NCBI GenBank assembly: GCA_963971535.1
Contig: CAXASK010000014.1
Span: 1,471,002-1,535,001 of the forward strand
From: Notolepis coatsorum
Lineage: Eukaryota; Chordata; Actinopteri; Aulopiformes; Paralepididae
Reading direction: 5' to 3'
DNA: 64,000 nt
Below are positions 32,565-43,875 of the stretch, in pieces; the first letter of the stretch is position 1, and each line of letters starts with the position of its first letter. The translations under genes were made by a program, and so were the position numbers. The notes beneath the pieces are model-generated. The model was not told the DNA's origin. It was given only the letters and a program-made list of their open reading frames with translations, and ran no database searches.

Positions 32565-35500
32565 ATGTCGGACAACGACAACCCGAAGCCCGATGCCAAA
32601 GCCGGGCCGTCCCGGGTGACGCAAGGAGGTGACTCGCCGCCCCCGCTCAAAGAGGAAGAGGGGGGAGCCGAGACGGTGCAGACCTTGACCGCCGAAGTGG
32701 AGTTCCTAAAGGGTCAACTCCAAGACCAGGCGGAAGCCCTAGACCACCAACACGAACAACTGGAGCAGGCCAGGCACAGAGAGTCGCGTGCCTTGGCCCA
32801 AGCCATGATCCAACAGCTTCCTCCAGCGCCCCTCCCAGTGGTGTACGTCCAACGAGAGCGGAAGTGCAGCGAATTTGGAGGGGGGAAAGAGAGAGGAGAG
32901 CCGCTGGTGGACGACTGGATCCGAGACATGAAGGTGCATTTTCGGAGCAGCAGAGTGCCCGGTGACGAACAGGCGGAGTTCGTACAGCAGCATCTAAAGG
33001 GCGCGGCTAAACGGACAGTGCGCTTCGTGCTAGAAGGGACCGCCCCGGAGCCGGACGCCGTGTTCCGGGTGCTGCAGGAGACGTACGGAGACAAGACCTC
33101 GGTCAGTGAACGCCTGAGAGAGTTCCTCGACCGCCGACAAAGAGATGGCGAGACCGTGAGGGAGTTTGCGTATGATCTACAGGAACAGATGCGTCGCATA
33201 CAGGGCCGGGAACCCCAACGAGTCGCGGATCCTGCCGCCCGGCTGCAGGAGCAGTTTGTGGTAGGCCTGAAGGATGGGATGCTGCGACGGGAGATGAAGA
33301 AGTCCATAAAAGAGAACGGAGAGCAGACGTTTCTCGAATTGATGATGGCGGCGATAGACTGGTCGGAGGAGGAGATGGTCCTGCCCCCCAATAGGGGTGG
33401 CGCCCAGGCCCTGGTCCACGCCGCAGCCGCAGAAGGACGAGAGGCCCCGATGAGCGGAGACGCAATACAGGGAGCTTTTAAGCGGCTCTTCGCAGGGCAA
33501 GAGCGGCTGGACGCACGTCAGGAGCAACTCTTCCAGGCCGTCCAACAGACGCGGGACGCGACCCAGAGAGGCGGCCCCGGACGGCGACGCAGAGACGACG
33601 CGCCCGCCGCTAAGCGGGAACTGCCCCGCCGGGACGAAGAGGGCAGGTTGATTTGCTATGCCTGCAATCAGCCGGGCCACATCAGCAGGGAGTGCCCCCG
33701 CCACGCCAGCGAGCCCCACCCAGCCCCTGCCCCCACCCCCGAAGTTCCGGGCTCGTCAGGGGACCGACCCGGATCCCGAAGGGCAGTCAACGGCGTCGTA
33801 ACCGGAGTCGCCGACTCGGCCGCAGGGGGCACTAAGACGCAAGACATGGGGGAATGTCTCACCTTAGACGTCCAGATTGACGGGGTCGAGACCTGCTGCC
33901 TCTTCGACACCGGCGCCGAAGTCACCACCATGACCGAAAGCCACTTCCGCAGACACTTCCCGCGGTCGCGGTTGACCCCCTCCAACTGGATCACTCTCTT
34001 CGCCGCCAACGGGTTGGAGATCCCAGTGGTGGGGTGTCTCTACGCCGAAGTGAAGTGCCTGGATATGACATTTCCGGGGAAATGCATATTCATACTAAAA
34101 GACGATCCAGGCCGAGTGGCCACCGGAGACGCTATCCCGGGACTTCTGGGCATGAACGTGCTCGGCGGGGTAGATGGCCTGTTCAAGGGGATCAAGGGGA
34201 TGCGGCCGGCGAGCCGAAGACGTGTCGACGCGGGGAGCGTCGCCATCCGCCGTGTGGTCGCCGCCATGGCCCAGGAAGCCCGAGAGTGTATCGCCCCGGG
34301 AAGGATGGGGTACGTCAAAGTGGCCGGCAGGGAACCAGTGGTCATTCCCCCGCACAGCGAAGTGGTCGTCCCAGGCCGTTGTGAGACGACAGCGGGGATG
34401 CGGCGTCCCGTGATGATAGAGCACACGCCGAGGGCCAACCTGCCTCCCGGACTATTGGTGGCGAACGTGGTGGCATACGCCCGACAGGGGAGAGTGCCTG
34501 TGCGGGTGTTGAACCCGACCAACGTCGAGATGGTGCTCCGACCCCGGGCCAGGTTGGCAGAGATCCACTGCCCCCGTCAGGTACGGCCTAAGGAGAGAGT
34601 GACCGTGGAGGAAGTGGAAGGAGGCGTCCGAGTGACGGCGATTCAGACTCGGGACCGCCCGCCAGAGGCGGAGCCGGACGGGAAGACCCGCGGGCTCGCC
34701 GTGGACGTACAGGCGAACCTGCAGGATCTCACACCGGCCCAAGTGAGTCGGCTGAATCAAGTATTGGAGAAACACAAGGCGGTGTTCTCCGTTGACGACG
34801 GGGACTATGGTTACACAACCACGGTCACACACTACGTTCCCACTGGTGACGCACACCCGGTCAAGCAACGGCACCGCCGAATACCGCCCCACGTGTTCCA
34901 AGAAGTAAAGAGACACGTGCAAGATCTGGTGGACCTGGGTGTCCTGGTAGAGAGCTGCAGTCCGTGGGCGTCACCAGCCGTGATCGTCATAAAGAAAGAC
35001 GGCTCCGTGCGGTTCTGCTGCGATTACCGCCGCCTAAATAACGTGACACACCGGGATGCCTACCCCCTACCTCGTATCGAGGAGTCCCTAGACGCCTTGG
35101 GGCAGGCCAAGATCTTCTCCTCGCTCGATCTCACCGCCGGCTACTTCCAGGTGGCGGTGAAAGAGGAAGACCAAGAGAAGACGGCTGTCACGACGCCCTT
35201 CGGCCTCTACCAGTGGACTCGTATGCCCTTCGGACTGTGTAACGCACCAGCGACGTTCCAGCGGTTGATGACCGCCGTGCTGGGGGACCTGGCCTTCGAC
35301 GTCCTACTCGTCTACCTAGACGACGTCTTGGTGTTCGCCAGCGACTTCGAGAGCCACTGTCAGAAGCTGGACCTGGTGTTTGGACGGCTTCGGGAGCATG
35401 GACTCAAACTCAAGCCCCGGAAGTGCTTCCTTCTGAAGACCGAAGTCAAGTTCCTGGGACACGTCGTCTCCGCGGCCGGCATACAGGTCGACACCGACAA

Positions 35501-38180
35501 AGTGAAGGCGTTGGAGGACTGGCCGGCGCCACGCTCAGCGAAGGAAGTGAGGCAGGTGATCGGGTTCCTGTCCTATTATCGGCGGTTCGTGCCCCACTTC
35601 GCCCAGGTGGCCCAGCCACTGCACGCCCTGATGGGGAAAGAAAAAAAGGGGTTCGCCAAGGGCCGGCCCGAGGCCTTCAAGTGGACGCCGCAGTGTCAGA
35701 CGGCCTTCGATCATCTGCGGCAGTGCCTCTTGACACCCCCGGTGCTGGCCTACCCCGACCTCCAGCTCCCCTTCATAGTGACCACCGACGGGAGTTACTT
35801 GGGACTGGGAGCGGTACTCAGTCAGGAACAGGAGGGCGTGGAGCGAGTCATCGCCTTTGCGAGCCGAGGCCTGCGTGGGTCCGAAAGGAATGACCAAAAT
35901 TATAGTGCGTTCAAGCTGGAACTCCTCGCCCTGAAGTGGGCGGTCACCGAGAAGTTCAGAGACCTCCTGATGTACGCCCAGTTCACCGTGATCACCGACC
36001 ACAACCCGTTGAGACACCTCGGCACGGCCAACCTGGGAGCAGTGGAGCAGCGGTGGAACGCTCAGCTCGCGGAGTATGACTTCGTGGTGCACTACAAACC
36101 TGGTCGACTCAACCAGAACGCAGACGCTCTGTCTCGCATGCCGATGCGATCAGAACCTGAAGTGGAAGACACCGAGAAAGACTTCCTAATGATAGCCGCG
36201 GCTGGCACCCACACCCGTCAGGGTCTCCAAGAACGGGCCGTTCCATTGTCCGTCCCCGCCCCAGTCGCCCGCGAGGGCTACGTCATGGTCCCAGCGGAGG
36301 AAGTGCGGGCCCTGCTGTGCCCTGGGAGACCGACAGAGACGCGGGAGGTCTCGAGTGTCGGCGCACGACGGATAGCGGCACAGAAGGGGAACAGCGGATA
36401 TGACTGGGCGGAAATGCGACAGCTCCAGGCGGACGATCCCGAGTTGGGTCCGGTGTGGCGGGCGGTGGCACAGGGGGTCCCCCCCACTAAAGTACAGCTG
36501 AAGGAAGGAGACCCGAAACTCCGCAAGTTATACGGGCAGTGGGAACGATTCCGTCTGCATCAGCAAGTGCTGTTTCGGCGCGTAAGCGATCCCCGGGATG
36601 GAGAGGAGGTTCTCCAGCTGGTGGTGCCCACAGCCCTGCGAAGGAGGATCTACGAGACCCAGCACGAAGACGCGGGACACTACGGGGGACAAGGGACGGT
36701 GGTCCTGATGAGGCGAGGTTACTACTGGATCGGAATGGCAGAAGAGGTGAAGCAATGGGTGAAGCAATGCAAGCGATGTGCATTAGCCCGCGACGTGTTC
36801 CCTAAAGCCCAGGCACAGATGACCTGCACTAACGTGACGGCACCCATGGAGGTCCTGGCCATGGACTTCACCGTGTTGGAGAAGTCGGTGGGTGGCTATG
36901 AGAACGTACTGGTGCTGACCGATATGTTCACCAGATTCACTATTGCCGTACCGACCAAAGACCAGACTGCGAAGACCACCGCCGCTGCCATCATCAAGTA
37001 TTGGTTCGTGTACTACGGTTGCCCTGCCCGACTCCATGCTGATCAAGGGCGAAATTTCGAGTCGAGCGTCATCAAGGAGCTCTGCCGACTGTATGGGATT
37101 TCAAAGAGCCGCACCACGCCCTACCATCCCCAGGGGAATGGGCAGTGCGAGAGATTCAATCGGACAATGCACGACATGCTGCGTAGTCTGCCCGCAGAGA
37201 AGAAGCGGGACTGGAAGGAGCACCTACCCGAGTTGGTACTTACATACAATTGCCACGAGCACTCCTCCACTGGATACTCTCCCTTCTACCTGCTCTTCGG
37301 GAGGGACGCTAGGATGCCCCGAGATGTCCTAGGGGGCAGAGACGTCATTGAGGAGGGGGCGGCGGACCTAGATGAGTGGGTGCAGAGTCACCACGAGCGA
37401 CTAAAGGCCGCCGCGGAGGCCGCTGAGGCCACGGCGAAGCAGGCTTCCCATCGACGCAAGAGAATTTACGACAGGAAGAGCAGAGGTGCACTCCTGCGGG
37501 CCGGAGACCGGGTCCTGATACGCGACCACCGAATCCGGGGTCGTAATAAGATACAAGACAAGTGGGAGCCTACGTCATATGTGGTGGTTAAGCAGAGCCA
37601 CGAAGGGACGCCCGTGTTCACGGTCAGGCCCGAAGCAGGGGGTCCAGAAAGGACCGTGCATCGAGACCAGCTCAAGACCTGTCCCTTCCCGGCTTCTGAC
37701 CCGGAAGTGCGGGGGAGGGCCCCTCGACAGATCCCGGTGGCACCGCGGAGCTCGTCCGAATCAGACATCGGAGGTGCTTGCGGGCACCGGCGGGAACCGC
37801 ATCCTAGGGCGTGTAACCACCCCGGTCCCCTGCGGGACGCCCCTGAGGAGGCCGTAAGCGCCGAGTCAGAGGTGGAGTCGACCCCTTCAGGAGAGGAGGG
37901 GGAAGGCGGCGGAGACGGAGTCGAAGAGGAGGCCGCGGGCGGTCCACCGATGGCCCCGGAGGGTGAGGCCGTGGTCCGTGACCCGCCGACGGACACTGAG
38001 GAATCCGACACGGAGTCGGAGGCGGGGGAGGTGGAACCCCCCAGAGTGGAGGCCGCTCGGCCCCAGAGGAGCACCAGAGGTCGGCTACCCGCTCGGTATC
38101 GCCAGGACTACGTGCTCAAGAGCGTGTTCGCGGAACAGTGTGTCCAACTCCTGAGGGAGTGTGTAAAACTGTTGGCATAA
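32565..38180 (+). CDS. Gypsy gag-pol polyprotein, intact
   Basis: A single open frame of 1871 codons. I chose the ATG at 32565 (MSDNDNPKP), the first ATG of the frame. Domains in order: charged N-terminus with coiled-coil character (residues about 25-90), gag core (about 100-270), CCHC knuckle [14 protein letters not shown] near 364, aspartic protease [11 protein letters not shown] near 446, RT with [10 protein letters not shown] near 817 and YLDDVLVF near 916, RNase H from [10 protein letters not shown] near 1074, integrase zinc-binding HEDAGHYGG to CKRC near 1367-1400, and integrase core with D in MDFTVLEK (about 1433), D in HADQGRNF (about 1491) and E in GQCERF, a D-x35-E spacing. The acidic proline-rich tail has no chromodomain I can see. 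Gag and pol share one frame, so no frameshift is needed. All catalytic residues are present. Confidence 0.96.
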   Translation: MSDNDNPKPDAKAGPSRVTQGGDSPPPLKEEEGGAETVQTLTAEVEFLKGQLQDQAEALDHQHEQLEQARHRESRALAQAMIQQLPPAPLPVVYVQRERKCSEFGGGKERGEPLVDDWIRDMKVHFRSSRVPGDEQAEFVQQHLKGAAKRTVRFVLEGTAPEPDAVFRVLQETYGDKTSVSERLREFLDRRQRDGETVREFAYDLQEQMRRIQGREPQRVADPAARLQEQFVVGLKDGMLRREMKKSIKENGEQTFLELMMAAIDWSEEEMVLPPNRGGAQALVHAAAAEGREAPMSGDAIQGAFKRLFAGQERLDARQEQLFQAVQQTRDATQRGGPGRRRRDDAPAAKRELPRRDEEGRLICYACNQPGHISRECPRHASEPHPAPAPTPEVPGSSGDRPGSRRAVNGVVTGVADSAAGGTKTQDMGECLTLDVQIDGVETCCLFDTGAEVTTMTESHFRRHFPRSRLTPSNWITLFAANGLEIPVVGCLYAEVKCLDMTFPGKCIFILKDDPGRVATGDAIPGLLGMNVLGGVDGLFKGIKGMRPASRRRVDAGSVAIRRVVAAMAQEARECIAPGRMGYVKVAGREPVVIPPHSEVVVPGRCETTAGMRRPVMIEHTPRANLPPGLLVANVVAYARQGRVPVRVLNPTNVEMVLRPRARLAEIHCPRQVRPKERVTVEEVEGGVRVTAIQTRDRPPEAEPDGKTRGLAVDVQANLQDLTPAQVSRLNQVLEKHKAVFSVDDGDYGYTTTVTHYVPTGDAHPVKQRHRRIPPHVFQEVKRHVQDLVDLGVLVESCSPWASPAVIVIKKDGSVRFCCDYRRLNNVTHRDAYPLPRIEESLDALGQAKIFSSLDLTAGYFQVAVKEEDQEKTAVTTPFGLYQWTRMPFGLCNAPATFQRLMTAVLGDLAFDVLLVYLDDVLVFASDFESHCQKLDLVFGRLREHGLKLKPRKCFLLKTEVKFLGHVVSAAGIQVDTDKVKALEDWPAPRSAKEVRQVIGFLSYYRRFVPHFAQVAQPLHALMGKEKKGFAKGRPEAFKWTPQCQTAFDHLRQCLLTPPVLAYPDLQLPFIVTTDGSYLGLGAVLSQEQEGVERVIAFASRGLRGSERNDQNYSAFKLELLALKWAVTEKFRDLLMYAQFTVITDHNPLRHLGTANLGAVEQRWNAQLAEYDFVVHYKPGRLNQNADALSRMPMRSEPEVEDTEKDFLMIAAAGTHTRQGLQERAVPLSVPAPVAREGYVMVPAEEVRALLCPGRPTETREVSSVGARRIAAQKGNSGYDWAEMRQLQADDPELGPVWRAVAQGVPPTKVQLKEGDPKLRKLYGQWERFRLHQQVLFRRVSDPRDGEEVLQLVVPTALRRRIYETQHEDAGHYGGQGTVVLMRRGYYWIGMAEEVKQWVKQCKRCALARDVFPKAQAQMTCTNVTAPMEVLAMDFTVLEKSVGGYENVLVLTDMFTRFTIAVPTKDQTAKTTAAAIIKYWFVYYGCPARLHADQGRNFESSVIKELCRLYGISKSRTTPYHPQGNGQCERFNRTMHDMLRSLPAEKKRDWKEHLPELVLTYNCHEHSSTGYSPFYLLFGRDARMPRDVLGGRDVIEEGAADLDEWVQSHHERLKAAAEAAEATAKQASHRRKRIYDRKSRGALLRAGDRVLIRDHRIRGRNKIQDKWEPTSYVVVKQSHEGTPVFTVRPEAGGPERTVHRDQLKTCPFPASDPEVRGRAPRQIPVAPRSSSESDIGGACGHRREPHPRACNHPGPLRDAPEEAVSAESEVESTPSGEEGEGGGDGVEEEAAGGPPMAPEGEAVVRDPPTDTEESDTESEAGEVEPPRVEAARPQRSTRGRLPARYRQDYVLKSVFAEQCVQLLRECVKLLA

Positions 38181-38284
38181 TGTGTAATTGTCAACCGATG
38201 TGTGAAACTGTTGGTCTCAGGACCGTTTTCATGCATGCGTTTGTTTTGTTGTTTTGTTGTTAACTTGCAGAGGACTTAGCAAGT

Positions 38285-38300
38285 TCAAAGTGGGGGGAAA
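38285..38300 (+). promoter_or_regulatory. Gypsy polypurine tract
   Basis: AAAGTGGGGGGAAA lies immediately before the 3' LTR, the expected site for plus-strand priming. Confidence 0.8.
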
Positions 38301-40110
38301 TGTAGCAGTCTGGAAAATATGGTATATTATTCAGAACTGCTGACTGTGTTTATATCCCTTTTTGTACACAAAGACATTCTAACTAGTGTCATTGATTCAC
38401 ACGAACAATGACACAAACGTCCCCGTTCCAAGAGCATGTGAATACGGATCATAAATGACAGTATTGATTCATATTTTACAGTGCGTCTCCCCGTGTGACT
38501 GGCAGGCGGGACCAGCAGGGGGCAGTAGCAGGCAGAGAGTGGCGGAGAGAGCTGAGAGATGATAAAGAGAGGAGTGCAGCGGAAGTCGTTCTCTTCTCGG
38601 CAGTGAACTTGACCACGAGAAGTCACGTCTAACGGGGGAGCTCTAGACAGCCCCGTTGCTGACGTTTATGCCGGAGTGCCCCGTGGAACCGTGACGGGTG
38701 ATAGGAAGTACTGGCTAGTGGAGACGATATCCTAGCAGTACCAGTGTTATGATATTACGAACATTAAGTGCAGAGTCGGGCACTAAGAGTCGAGTTATAC
38801 CTAGTTACAGTGAGCGGTATAAGTAGCGTGCGGCTAAGGTTCACAGTAGCATTGCTCGTGTTATACCTAGTTACAGTGACGGTATAGTCTGCGTGCCAGA
38901 GACGTACGGGACATCCAAGCAGTCTGCCCGGGCGTCAACAGCTGTCTGCACCGGAGAGCAGCAGCACACCCTGCCCCAGGCTGCCTGCAGGACACGGGGA
39001 GTTCTTTACCACCGGCAGAGTTCGCCCAGCACCAGCTCAGCCAGCACTGCCTCTCTGCTATAGCTCCGCCTGCTAGCCCCTGCGGCGCGAGTGTTCGACG
39101 CCATCTTGCCTCCCGGACAACAGTGGAGTGACGAGGCGGCCATTTCGGATGAGTACAAACGAGCATTGATGCTCCCGACTCCATATACAGTATACAGTGT
39201 GGTGCTGCCCGCGGGCGAAGTTAACGTTGTTAACCACAGTTCAATAGGGGTACCCCAGACAATATATACCGGTATTAGCATAGGACTTTTGCAAGGTATT
39301 TTGTGGGCTCACTCTTTTATTTTATTCCTTTTCTTTGAGCGTGATAAGGTGTGTATTTCCTAAATAATTCCCGTTCTGTGAATCCCTTTATTCTCTTCCC
39401 TATGCTCCCCCCTTCCTTCCCCATATTCTCAACCGGGGACAGTAAGAGTGTAATTCCTTAAAGAAGGTGAATACTGTGGTCCGCCCAGACGTGGGCAGCG
39501 TTTAGTCTGGGTACCTGAGAGCACTTGGTGCCTGTGTGTGATACTGTAATTGACTTATGCTAATAATTCATGCCAGTAATTATTGTATGGATACCCATGG
39601 TGCAGTAATCACCAGCCGTAGCTTTGTTGTAACCAGGCTGAGTTACAATACAGTCATCCAGAGCGGGAGCACTGTGTGTGTCTTTCATTATTTCTAACCC
39701 TAACCCTAACCCTTTGCTACGGGTAATATATGTAATCGTAACCCCTTGCTATTCTACCTTTTCCATTGTAAGGGTTCTGGTCGTCTCACTAAGGGAGGGT
39801 ACTGCTTGCGGGGGGAACCCAGTTATTTCTCTACCATCCGGTCAGTAGGTGTGGGAGGGAAAAAGGGGCAACTGTGGAGGGTGAGGGTGTGTTGGGGAGT
39901 ACTGCGGACTACTCCAGAGAGAGGGAGGAAGACCAGAGTACCGGACCAGGTTTGTAAACCCTGGGCCTCATTCACCCCCACTACCAGCCTCCAGTTGACG
40001 CTCCGGACCCCAAAGACGGAGGTGCAGCTGGCCAGGGTGCTACTGTGTCTCGCTACCTATTGACCGCACCCCACAGTTCCCACGAAGCAGGGATAATCCA
40101 CCCTGCTACA
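38301..40110 (+). repeat. Gypsy 3' LTR
   Basis: 1810 bp, same length and, where compared, same sequence as the 5' LTR, including the three telomere-type repeats near 39693-39713. Its last part is read in reverse as an extension of the SAMD3-like gene. Confidence 0.96.
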
Positions 40111-40230
40111 TATGCAGATGCAGACCATTCAAAGTCTATGAGCTTACGAAAAAGGGTGGTCACTTGAGGGTTGATGGCGCTTCGCTTCTTTGCCCTGGAG
40201 CCTTTCTCCGGGTTGATGCCCAAGAAGAAC
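40053..40230 (-). CDS. SAMD3-like gene, terminal exon, stop codon disrupted by gypsy LTR
   Basis: The acceptor TTAACAG/GTTCTTC precedes FFLGINPEKGSRAKKRSAIN, then TTLFRKLIDFEWSASA. Before the gypsy insertion the next codon was TAG, as shown by the flank at 30680-30687 and by the minisatellite copies. The insertion fell between TA and G, so the frame now runs YVAGWIIPASWELWGAVNR and stops inside the LTR at 40053. About 19 LTR-encoded residues are added. The exon phase agrees with the preceding exon (CAA AG/G). Confidence 0.78.
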
Positions 40231-40573
40231 CTGTTAATAAGCAAAGATACGTTTCAGTTTTAAATAGACTCAGCATTTATCAAGGTGCTCACCTGTGTTT
40301 TTTCATGGTACCTCTAACATAATGTTTACTCATCCGAATTTTGAAGCCATACTATAATGTGAATTAAACCATTATGTCAATTTCTTAACAAGATAGCAGC
40401 AACATCAAGTGATGGTGTGGTCCCAATTCACATAGTTGGTTCCAGGCTTCATACTCAAAGCATTTAATCTACTTTATGGCCTCTGTAGAAAGGCATGGAC
40501 TTAATAGCCAGATAGTCTTTGCATGATAAGTCTTACTGATGACATTGATCATGTGTTCAGAGTGTTAAAATAC

Positions 40574-40790
40574 CTTTGGATGAACTCAAGTGTGGATGAT
40601 CCAACGGAAGGATACTCCAGGTTGAAGACATAGTAGCTGGTGAATAAAGCAGCTACCCCATGCAAAAATAATGGGTGTGGGCCCATCACAACTTCTCCCT
40701 CGATGGATAGCATCCATCCAGAAGGCTGCATTGCGTCACCTGAAATGAACAGATACCCCGTCATGCGTTGTTGTGGATAGGTATACATTC
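40574..40790 (-). CDS. SAMD3-like gene, penultimate exon
   Basis: Bounded by CTTGCAG/GAATG and CCAAAG/GTATTT. It encodes YTYPQQRMTGYLFISGDAMQ, then IEGEVVMG, SYYVFNLEYP and TLEFIQ. This FNLEYP...TLEFIQ-type block is typical of the multicopy teleost SAMD3-like proteins I know of. The function is unknown. Its entry phase does not fit the best donor of the preceding exon (GAT/GTACGT) and would need a weaker donor four bases on, so this junction is the least certain. Confidence 0.68.
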
Positions 40791-40799
40791 CTGCAAGGA

Positions 40800-41427
40800 C
40801 ATGACACAGAACTAAGGCTGTCTTAAATACTTCAAAGCTTCGTTCGATGGGCATGGGATTTGAATATGAAAATAAAATTCGATTATTAAAAAGAAAAAGA
40901 AAAATGCATATATATATATATATTTTTGCCAAATCAACTCTGCCTCTCTTACAACAAGCAATGCTGTCTCTTATTTAAGATGAGGTCGCACTGACAGATT
41001 TGTGTTCATTGTGCTGCTTTTATAAAGCCTCAAATGACGGCTTACAATATTTCATGAAAGCAAAGTGTTTTGTTTGTCTAAGATTTAAAAAGGTTTCAAC
41101 TTTACAGCACTGACAAAGTTGAACATGAGACATGCCAGCTCAGGATATTATTTATAAGCGTCATATGTGTGCCGTATCACAAACTGCCTTCGGTCAGATT
41201 TTCCCCCTCGATGCAAAGGAACACAAGCTCATCCCTGAACATTATTACCTTGAATTATCAAACAGGGGGTGCTTGGGAGTGCTGCAGTATTCACATCAGC
41301 AACAGTGGCACAGGTCTGCAACAAAGTAACACACAATAGCAGATTTAACATTATGAAAGGATGAAGATAAGCTAATCCACGCACTACAGCTCACCACACA
41401 TCAGCTCGGCCCATTTGGAGCAACTTG
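40800..41427. other. Intron of SAMD3-like gene, no gene recognised
   Basis: AT-rich intronic sequence with a (ta)n tract near 40908-40922. I see no conserved feature in it. Confidence 0.5.
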
Positions 41428-41546
41428 GGGGTTAAGTGTCTTGCTCAAGGACACTTCCGACATGCGGACAGTCAGAGCCAGGATTCGAACCACCAACCCT
41501 ACGGTCGATGAACGACCATCTCTACCAACTGAGCTTCAGTCGCCCC
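41428..41546 (-). repeat. tRNA-derived SINE-like repeat
   Basis: On the minus strand GGCGACTGAAGCTCAGTTGG holds box A (AGCTCAGTTGG), GGTTCGAATCC is box B, and the tail is tgtccttgagcaagacactt. The cloverleaf is incomplete (poor T stem), so it is a repeat and not a tRNA gene. Confidence 0.7.
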
Positions 41547-41595
41547 TAATGTAATCACTCGCATTTCAAATATTTTAATATTTAAATAAACGTAC

Positions 41596-41972
41596 ATCAA
41601 CTTCGAGCAGTAGTTTCTCCGTAGGCTCCTTGAAGTACACCATAAGGAGCAGGACGATGCAGGCACTGATCTCCGAAACCTCTGGATGATATCTGGCCAG
41701 AACATCCCTGATCTTCGGGTTGTCCAGTTTCTGGCAGAACTGCAGGATGGTCCGTCCTCGATGACACAGGGCATCTTTGATCTTTTGAAGGACATCGGTG
41801 TCTGTCAGGAGGCCAAAGTGGGAGAAAAGCCCCGTCTGAGAGAAGAGAAAAGGCCATTCTTCTTTGACCGCCACCATCGTTGGTGGAGGCATTTTATTCA
41901 AGTAACGCCGCAGGATGACGTAGGTCCTCTCCATCAGAAGTTCTGCTCTCGCTGTCCCACCCATCCCTTCCT
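41596..41972 (-). CDS. SAMD3-like gene, fourth exon
   Basis: Acceptor TGTACACAG/AGGAAGG. It encodes EEGMGGTARAELLMERTYVI, LNKMPPPTMVAVKEEWPFLF and LLMVYFKEPTEKLLLEVD. The RRYLNKMPPP...KEEWPFLF block is a signature of the SAMD3-like family. The entry phase takes one base from the previous exon and restores codon GAG. The exit donor GTACGT is a good consensus but gives a different phase from the next exon. Confidence 0.75.
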
Positions 41973-42150
41973 CTGTGTACAGACATACAAACCAAGTAAC
42001 AACAATTAGATTTGATGTTGCCACATCTGGGAAATTGAGTGGCAAACCTTTAATTGTATTACTCATTCTGAATATTAAAGTGGCCTTTTTGCTTAATGTG
42101 GGATATTTATTCATGGTGTCAATTCACCAAAAGTAAAGTAGATTGCATGC

Positions 42151-42242
42151 CTGAGTAGATGTTCCGCAGATCCCTTTTCAAAGCCGCCATGGTTTCCTCT
42201 GTCTCCCCGTCCGGTAAGCTTGCTGGGCCCCACCTCACACAC
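42151..42242 (-). CDS. SAMD3-like gene, third exon, with a likely GC donor
   Basis: Acceptor ATCCCTAG/GTGTGTG. It encodes CVRWGPASLPDGETEETMAA and ends NIYS. The only donor that keeps phase with the next exon is TCAG/GCATGC, a GC-AG intron. A GT site 23 bases further on gives the wrong phase. The SLPDGETE block agrees with family members. Confidence 0.68.
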
Positions 42243-42299
42243 CTAGGGATAGGAAGGAATCATAGGCAACCTCTTAGTGGAATACATAAAAAAAGAAAA

Positions 42300-42820
42300 A
42301 TTATAATATATATATTTTTTTATCATTCTTTCCAAAAGAAAAAAGGCCTCTAACGCTAATGGCACGCATACCAGAGGCTAACTGCCTACGAAAACAGGCA
42401 CAGAAGCACTGAAAGAGGATTTCACCCATCTAATGAACACACTAGACTAGACAAATATCAAGATGTATCCATCAGTGGACCAATTGCATGCTTTTGCAGA
42501 GGACAAGAAGCCTTCAGACATTAAGCACCCCCCACAGCCCAAATGGAATGATAAAAAAAATATATATATAAATATATATATATATTCTACTTTTTATTTT
42601 ATTTTTGTCGACTAACTGCACATTTTGGCCAATCATAGTCGACTATCCAAATCCTTAGTCAGGGACAGCCCTAGAAATTATATTAAAAAAAAATCTACAC
42701 ATAATTTAAACATTCAATCCAAATAACCTAAGTTAGTCGAGCATTGGCAGTGCCACTTTAACCCCTAATTGCTGCGAGCGTGAATGGAGAGGACACTGGC
42801 GCCGTTTGTTTTGCCACCCC
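42300..42820. other. Intron with AT-rich repeat
   Basis: It contains a (ta)n stretch near 42556-42585 flanked by 'gtcgactaact' and 'tagtcgactat' words. These are likely ends of a small MITE (about 42550-42675, ending 'agggacagccctag'). No gene seen. Confidence 0.45.
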
Positions 42821-42823
42821 TAC

Positions 42824-43409
42824 CCGTATTGGTCAACAGGACCTCTCGTCAGCCTGGACTCTCCTGCCACGCCAGTGGGCCGTCTTTCCTCTCTGCCTCT
42901 GCGGCGTCTAGCCAGAGTGTTGTTCCTGCTTTTATACTCCACTCTTGTTTTTACTTGTTGGAGAAGAGAGTGGCATCCGTCTCCAACCATTTCACCTCGC
43001 CTGCTAATGTCAGCAAAGGTGTCAGGATGGCTCCTGACAATTGTTCGGACGATACTGAGGCACGTGGTTCTGGTTGGGTTGTGCTCGTGCTCCATCATCT
43101 GATCCACCAAAGCGTTCACAAAGGCCCTTCTCTCATCTGGCTTTGGTCTCTGTTCTTTTTCCACTGCACGTTGAATGGCTGTTGACATCCGGTTCCAGTT
43201 GACACAAAAGTCTACATGCCATGCGCTGCCAGGCTGTGAAGAGTTTGGAGTGCTTGGGGGGCTGCACAACAGAGATTGCATAGAGGTGTTCGGAGAGGAC
43301 AGAGTGTTCACAGAGCTCGTTGTTGGGGAACTTGAAGCAATTGGATGTGTTGGGGAACTTGAAGCAATTGGATGGGGAGGGAGCACCTCCATATTAAGGG
43401 TTACTAACC
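42824..43409 (-). CDS. SAMD3-like gene, second exon
   Basis: Acceptor CTTCTAG/GGTTAG; donor CGG/GTAGGG. It encodes a Ser/Pro-rich linker with a repeated HPIASSSPT (two copies), then WHVDFCVNWNRMSTAIQRAV, RRAFVNALVDQMMEHE, SIVRTIVRSHPDTFAD and a basic end RRRRGREERRPTG. The region after the linker is conserved in SAMD3-like proteins. No enzymatic motif was recognised. The phase to the first exon is consistent. Confidence 0.75.
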
Positions 43410-43488
43410 CTAGAAGGGACAAAAACAGTTATGCCAATGTTCCAAGGGCATAGTTCCAAGTGTCACGCAAGTCTAAATATGAATTTAC

Positions 43489-43672
43489 CTTTCTTAAGAC
43501 CATCCATCAGCTTCCGACACTGGATTGGTTTGAGGTGTCGGACCAGATCCACCCTCTCCATTAAGGCCAGATCTTCGACACTCTCCACTCCAAGATCCTC
43601 AAGTAGGGTGGTCAGTAAGTCATCAGGGAGGCCCGGTAAATATGACCAAACTGCTTCCTTTATATCTTCCAT
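43489..43672 (-). CDS. SAMD3-like gene, first coding exon (SAM domain)
   Basis: MEDIKEAVWSYLPGLPDDLL followed by DLGVESVEDLALMERVDLVR and CRKLMDGLKK is a compact sterile alpha motif, a protein-protein interaction domain. The donor is AAAG/GTAAAT. The start ATG lies about 200 bp downstream of the stop of the C2H2/transposase-like gene on the same strand. Fish genomes contain many copies of this gene family, usually annotated as SAMD3-like; the cellular role is unknown. Confidence 0.78.
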
Positions 43673-43875
43673 TACCTAGTCTCATTGATTAGGGTCAATC
43701 ATGAATCAGTTTGTGCATATTCCCTACTTGTCTGTTTGCAGTGCACTATATGCGGTTAACTGCCAACATGTGCTCGCTATACAATCAACAATACAAAATC
43801 AACTATCTTAAGGTTACTTGATATCCTGCTCCACTTACGTCTGTCCCCACGTCTGTCATATCCTCCCTTTCCTGT

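Larger units (their letters stand above)
30688..40110 (+). mobile_element. Full-length Ty3/gypsy LTR retrotransposon
   Basis: Two 1810-bp LTRs flank a 5.8-kb internal region with one gag-pol frame. The target duplication is TATG at 30684-30687 and 40111-40114. The termini are TGTAGCAG and CTGCTACA. The order protease, RT, RNase H, integrase is that of Ty3/gypsy. There is no env frame after pol. No difference between the two LTRs was seen in the blocks compared, so the insertion is recent. Confidence 0.96.

Noticed and set aside
35535..36092. Long minus-strand frames opposite the gypsy pol gene
   Set aside because: They are shadows of the GC-rich coding strand, without recognisable domains.
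41428..41546. A genuine tRNA gene on the minus strand
   Set aside because: The sequence continues into a SINE-type tail shared with 30106-30237, and the cloverleaf is incomplete.
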